Origin: Pseudomonas sp. MYb327
Lineage (GTDB): Bacteria; Pseudomonadota; Gammaproteobacteria; Pseudomonadales; Pseudomonadaceae
Direction of reading: 5' to 3'
NCBI RefSeq assembly: GCF_040438925.1
Contig: NZ_CP159258.1
Location: 2,866,001 to 2,930,000, forward strand
Length of the DNA stretch: 64,000 nucleotides
Shown: positions 62,384 through 64,000 of the stretch, in pieces
How the letters are laid out: the number at the start of each line of letters is the position of its first letter
How positions within the stretch are numbered: the stretch's first letter is position 1
Notes under the pieces: generated by a model
Database searches by the model: none
What the model saw: the letters and a program-made list of their open reading frames with translations, nothing else
What the model was told of the DNA's origin: nothing
Position numbers and translations under genes: made by a program

Positions 62384-62560
62384 CATGCCTACAAGAACAT
62401 CAGCCCCACGGCGAAAATCATCGGCGAAGTCTCCGACCCGCGCGGCGGGCAGTTCTTCGCGGCCATGGACCAGTTCAAAGTGCCAGAGGATCTACCGCGC
62501 ATTCATGAAGTGGCCGCGCGGTTTGGTGTGACGTTTTTGGCGCCCAAGTCGACCGTCTGA
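62384..62560 (+). pseudogene. C-terminal remnant of a cupin-domain protein
   Basis: In frame, HAYKNISPTAK and later DLPRIHEVAARFGVTFLAP then TGA match the tail of small cupin proteins (usually 'PHAYRNIGPTPGR... RLLELAARYGIE'). The N-terminal half with the metal-binding histidines is missing and no start or ribosome site is present, so this is a decayed fragment. Confidence 0.55.
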
Positions 62561-62573
62561 CCGCGTCATCGTT

Positions 62574-62642
62574 CATCGCGAGCAGGCTCGCTCACAGAGA
62601 TCCAACGAAGATCCAACTGTGGGAGCGAGCCTGCTCGCGATG
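62574..62642. repeat. Inverted REP pair
   Basis: CATCGCGAGCAGGCTCGCTC and GAGCGAGCCTGCTCGCGATG face each other across a short spacer: the GAGCAGGCTCGCTC REP family. It lies between the cupin remnant and the DUF533 stop and may terminate the DUF533 transcript. Confidence 0.85.
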
Positions 62643-62666
62643 GCGTCTTGATAGCCAACCCTAACT

Positions 62667-63419
62667 TCAGGCAGCCGTGCCATTAGCCTGCTGCTCCAGA
62701 TGCACCTGCAATTGCGGTTCAATGCCCAATGCCGCCGCCAGTTCATCCAGATAATTACGCTCGGCCTCCTGCTGATCGTCCACCAGCATCACGCTGGCCA
62801 GGTACATTTCCGCCGCCATGGCGGTGTCCGTAGCCGATTGCGCCACTTCAGCAGGATTCAGTGGCTTGGCTACTTCGTCATCGAGCCATTGTTGAAGCTC
62901 CGGGTCGCCGGTGTGACGGCCGATTTCCTTGCCAATCATCTGCTTCTCGGCGTCATCGATCCGCCCGTCCGCCTTGGCCGCCGCTATTAATGCGCAGAGG
63001 ATCGCATGGCTGTGCTCCTCGACGTCCGGGCCTTCCAGCATATCCACCATGTTCAGTGCCTGCTGTGGCGCCTGTTGCTGTTGCGCAGCCTGGCTGCGTT
63101 GCCAGGCTTGATAGGCCTGGAATGCCATCATTCCCAGTGACGCGAGCGCAGCATAGTTGGTGCCGCCAGCGGAACGGCTCTGCGGCGCACCGCCCATCGG
63201 CGAGCCACCGCCGCCCAGCAGGCCGCCGAGCAAACCACCCAACCCGCCCAGGCCACCGGCCCCGGCGCTGGAGCCACCGCCGCCGCCACCGCCCAACAAG
63301 CCACCGAGCAACCCGCCCAGGTCGCCTAGGTCACCTTGAGCCGGCGCCCCGGCGCCCTGTCGCGGCATGGAGCCTTGGCCTCCCCGCAGTAATTGTTCGA
63401 GCAAATCGCTGGTGTTCAT
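62667..63419 (-). CDS. DUF533/TerB-like (YebE-type) protein with glycine-rich segment
   Basis: A 250-aa protein. A short N-terminal helix (SDLLEQLLRG) is followed by a striking low-complexity Gly/Leu region (31-77) that contains the block LGGLLGGLLGGGG twice. A hydrophobic segment (ALASLGMMAFQAYQAW, about 91-106) and a TerB-like all-helical domain (about 120-245: HAILCALIAAAKADGRIDDAEKQMI) follow. E. coli YebE is an envelope-stress (Cpx) gene; the role is otherwise unknown. ATG 63419 is chosen. Confidence 0.85.
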   Translation of the reverse strand: MNTSDLLEQLLRGGQGSMPRQGAGAPAQGDLGDLGGLLGGLLGGGGGGGSSAGAGGLGGLGGLLGGLLGGGGSPMGGAPQSRSAGGTNYAALASLGMMAFQAYQAWQRSQAAQQQQAPQQALNMVDMLEGPDVEEHSHAILCALIAAAKADGRIDDAEKQMIGKEIGRHTGDPELQQWLDDEVAKPLNPAEVAQSATDTAMAAEMYLASVMLVDDQQEAERNYLDELAAALGIEPQLQVHLEQQANGTAA

Positions 63420-63667
63420 GACGACGTCCTCATCTAAGGGAATGATCCAGTCAGCCAACAATAGTCCTCGCCCGTAAATGTGCCACCACCGTTTGGCTGA
63501 CGTGCCCGCCAGTTTTATCCAGTGTATTTTTTTGCACCCCGGCTAAGATTCATGGGTGGTGAACCTTATTCCCGGATACCCGGTCGATACCTGCAACCCC
63601 ACCCGGTTTGCCGCCGCCCGCCAGATGAGGGCGTTGACTGGCTTGCTGCACTTTCTGGAGACCCCCC

Positions 63668-64000
63668 GTGATTACGACTCTACACATCGCCAGGCTCAAA
63701 GCGTGGGGTGCCCATGGCTTTACCGCCACCGGCGTGGTCACCGCTTTCCTCGCGACCCTCGCCCTGCTCGACAATCAGCCGACCACCTGCCTGCTGTGGC
63801 TGGGCGTCGCCCTGATCGTCGATGGACTGGACGGCGCACTGGCGCGCAAGGTCAACGTGCAGTCGGTGTTGCCGAGTTTCGACGGCTCGATCCTCGACCT
63901 GGTCATCGACTACCTGACCTATGTGTTCATTCCCGCACTGTTCATCTATCGCTACATCCCGTTGCCGGACTACACGCTTCTGCTGACCGTATCGCTGATT
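63668..64000 (+). CDS. pcs: Phosphatidylcholine synthase (5' part, runs off the window)
   Basis: The first 111 residues of a membrane CDP-alcohol phosphatidyltransferase that condenses choline with CDP-diacylglycerol to phosphatidylcholine. The signature DGLDGALAR, then FDGSILDLVID, has the long spacing typical of Pcs, and helices flank it (about 20-34, 42-54, 85-100). The start is a GTG with GGAG 7 bases ahead. The reading frame is open to the window end, so the 3' part is not seen. Confidence 0.85.
   Translation, partial: MITTLHIARLKAWGAHGFTATGVVTAFLATLALLDNQPTTCLLWLGVALIVDGLDGALARKVNVQSVLPSFDGSILDLVIDYLTYVFIPALFIYRYIPLPDYTLLLTVSLI

Overview
The window looks like a chromosomal segment of a Pseudomonas, most likely of the P. 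fluorescens group. The reasons are the GC-rich coding with typical Pseudomonas codon use, several REP/REPIN-type repeats built on GTGGCGAGGGAGCTTGCTCC and its variants, the ldcB-ldcA pair, a DUF2790 protein, LigD and a phosphatidylcholine synthase start. No rRNA, tRNA, CRISPR array, transposase or prophage module was seen. The phage-holin-like gene belongs to a stress operon.

Layout. (1) 96-3721: a quinoprotein amine dehydrogenase operon (aauB, E, D, A order plus a mono-haem cytochrome c). The light chain looks more like aralkylamine than methylamine dehydrogenase. A REP-derived hairpin follows as terminator. (2) 4101-28833: a large Wzx/Wzy-type exopolysaccharide locus. It has a polyprenyl-phosphate sugar phosphotransferase, a GT61-type glycosyltransferase, a FemAB/GNAT-like transferase, a WecG-type transferase, several GT2/GT4 enzymes, a VirK/DUF535 protein, two hexapeptide acyltransferases, a GMC oxidoreductase with a tiny Tat-signal partner, flippase, polymerase, a secreted glycoside hydrolase, GalE, a CpsD-like kinase, a chain-length protein, an outer-membrane beta-barrel and a short Wza-like protein. 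At its edge lies a protein with a VPLPA-CTERM (exosortase-type) sorting tail, but no exosortase is present in the window. (3) 29289-36126: a DyP peroxidase, a YbdK-type ligase with a methyltransferase, small membrane or hypothetical genes, remnants of a ZIP transporter and a manganese catalase, and a three-gene DUF3618/holin-like/YqjD-like stress operon. (4) 36278-42778: DUF72 protein, Zn-dependent dehydrogenase, and a compact module of GT2, NodS-like methyltransferase, PIG-L deacetylase and acyl-CoA-dehydrogenase-like protein whose chemistry recalls Nod-factor assembly; then mug and a TetR regulator. (5) 42992-49127: tripartite MFS efflux operon with an aldo/keto reductase and a LysR gene. 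(6) 49190-58021: DUF2790 protein, ohr, small secreted protein, the ldcB-ldcA lysine decarboxylase operon, an HD-domain pair, a FadL-type porin and a DUF3313 lipoprotein. (7) 58181-64000: LigD, a haem-oxygenase-like diiron protein, a cupin remnant, a DUF533 protein, and the start of pcs, cut by the window end.

How the parts work together. The polysaccharide locus appears complete for a Wzy-dependent pathway: lipid-linked initiation, elongation, decoration, flipping, polymerisation, length control and export. Export probably goes through a short periplasmic Wza-like protein plus a separate beta-barrel instead of a full Wza. The stretch from about 29 to 63 kb is rich in stationary-phase or envelope-stress type genes (DyP, Ohr, LigD, katN-like remnant, DUF3618 operon, Zn-dehydrogenase). 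The most interesting candidates for new biology are the Nod-factor-like four-gene module (38495-41543), the GMC/Tat-peptide pair inside the polysaccharide locus, and the orphan VPLPA-CTERM protein.
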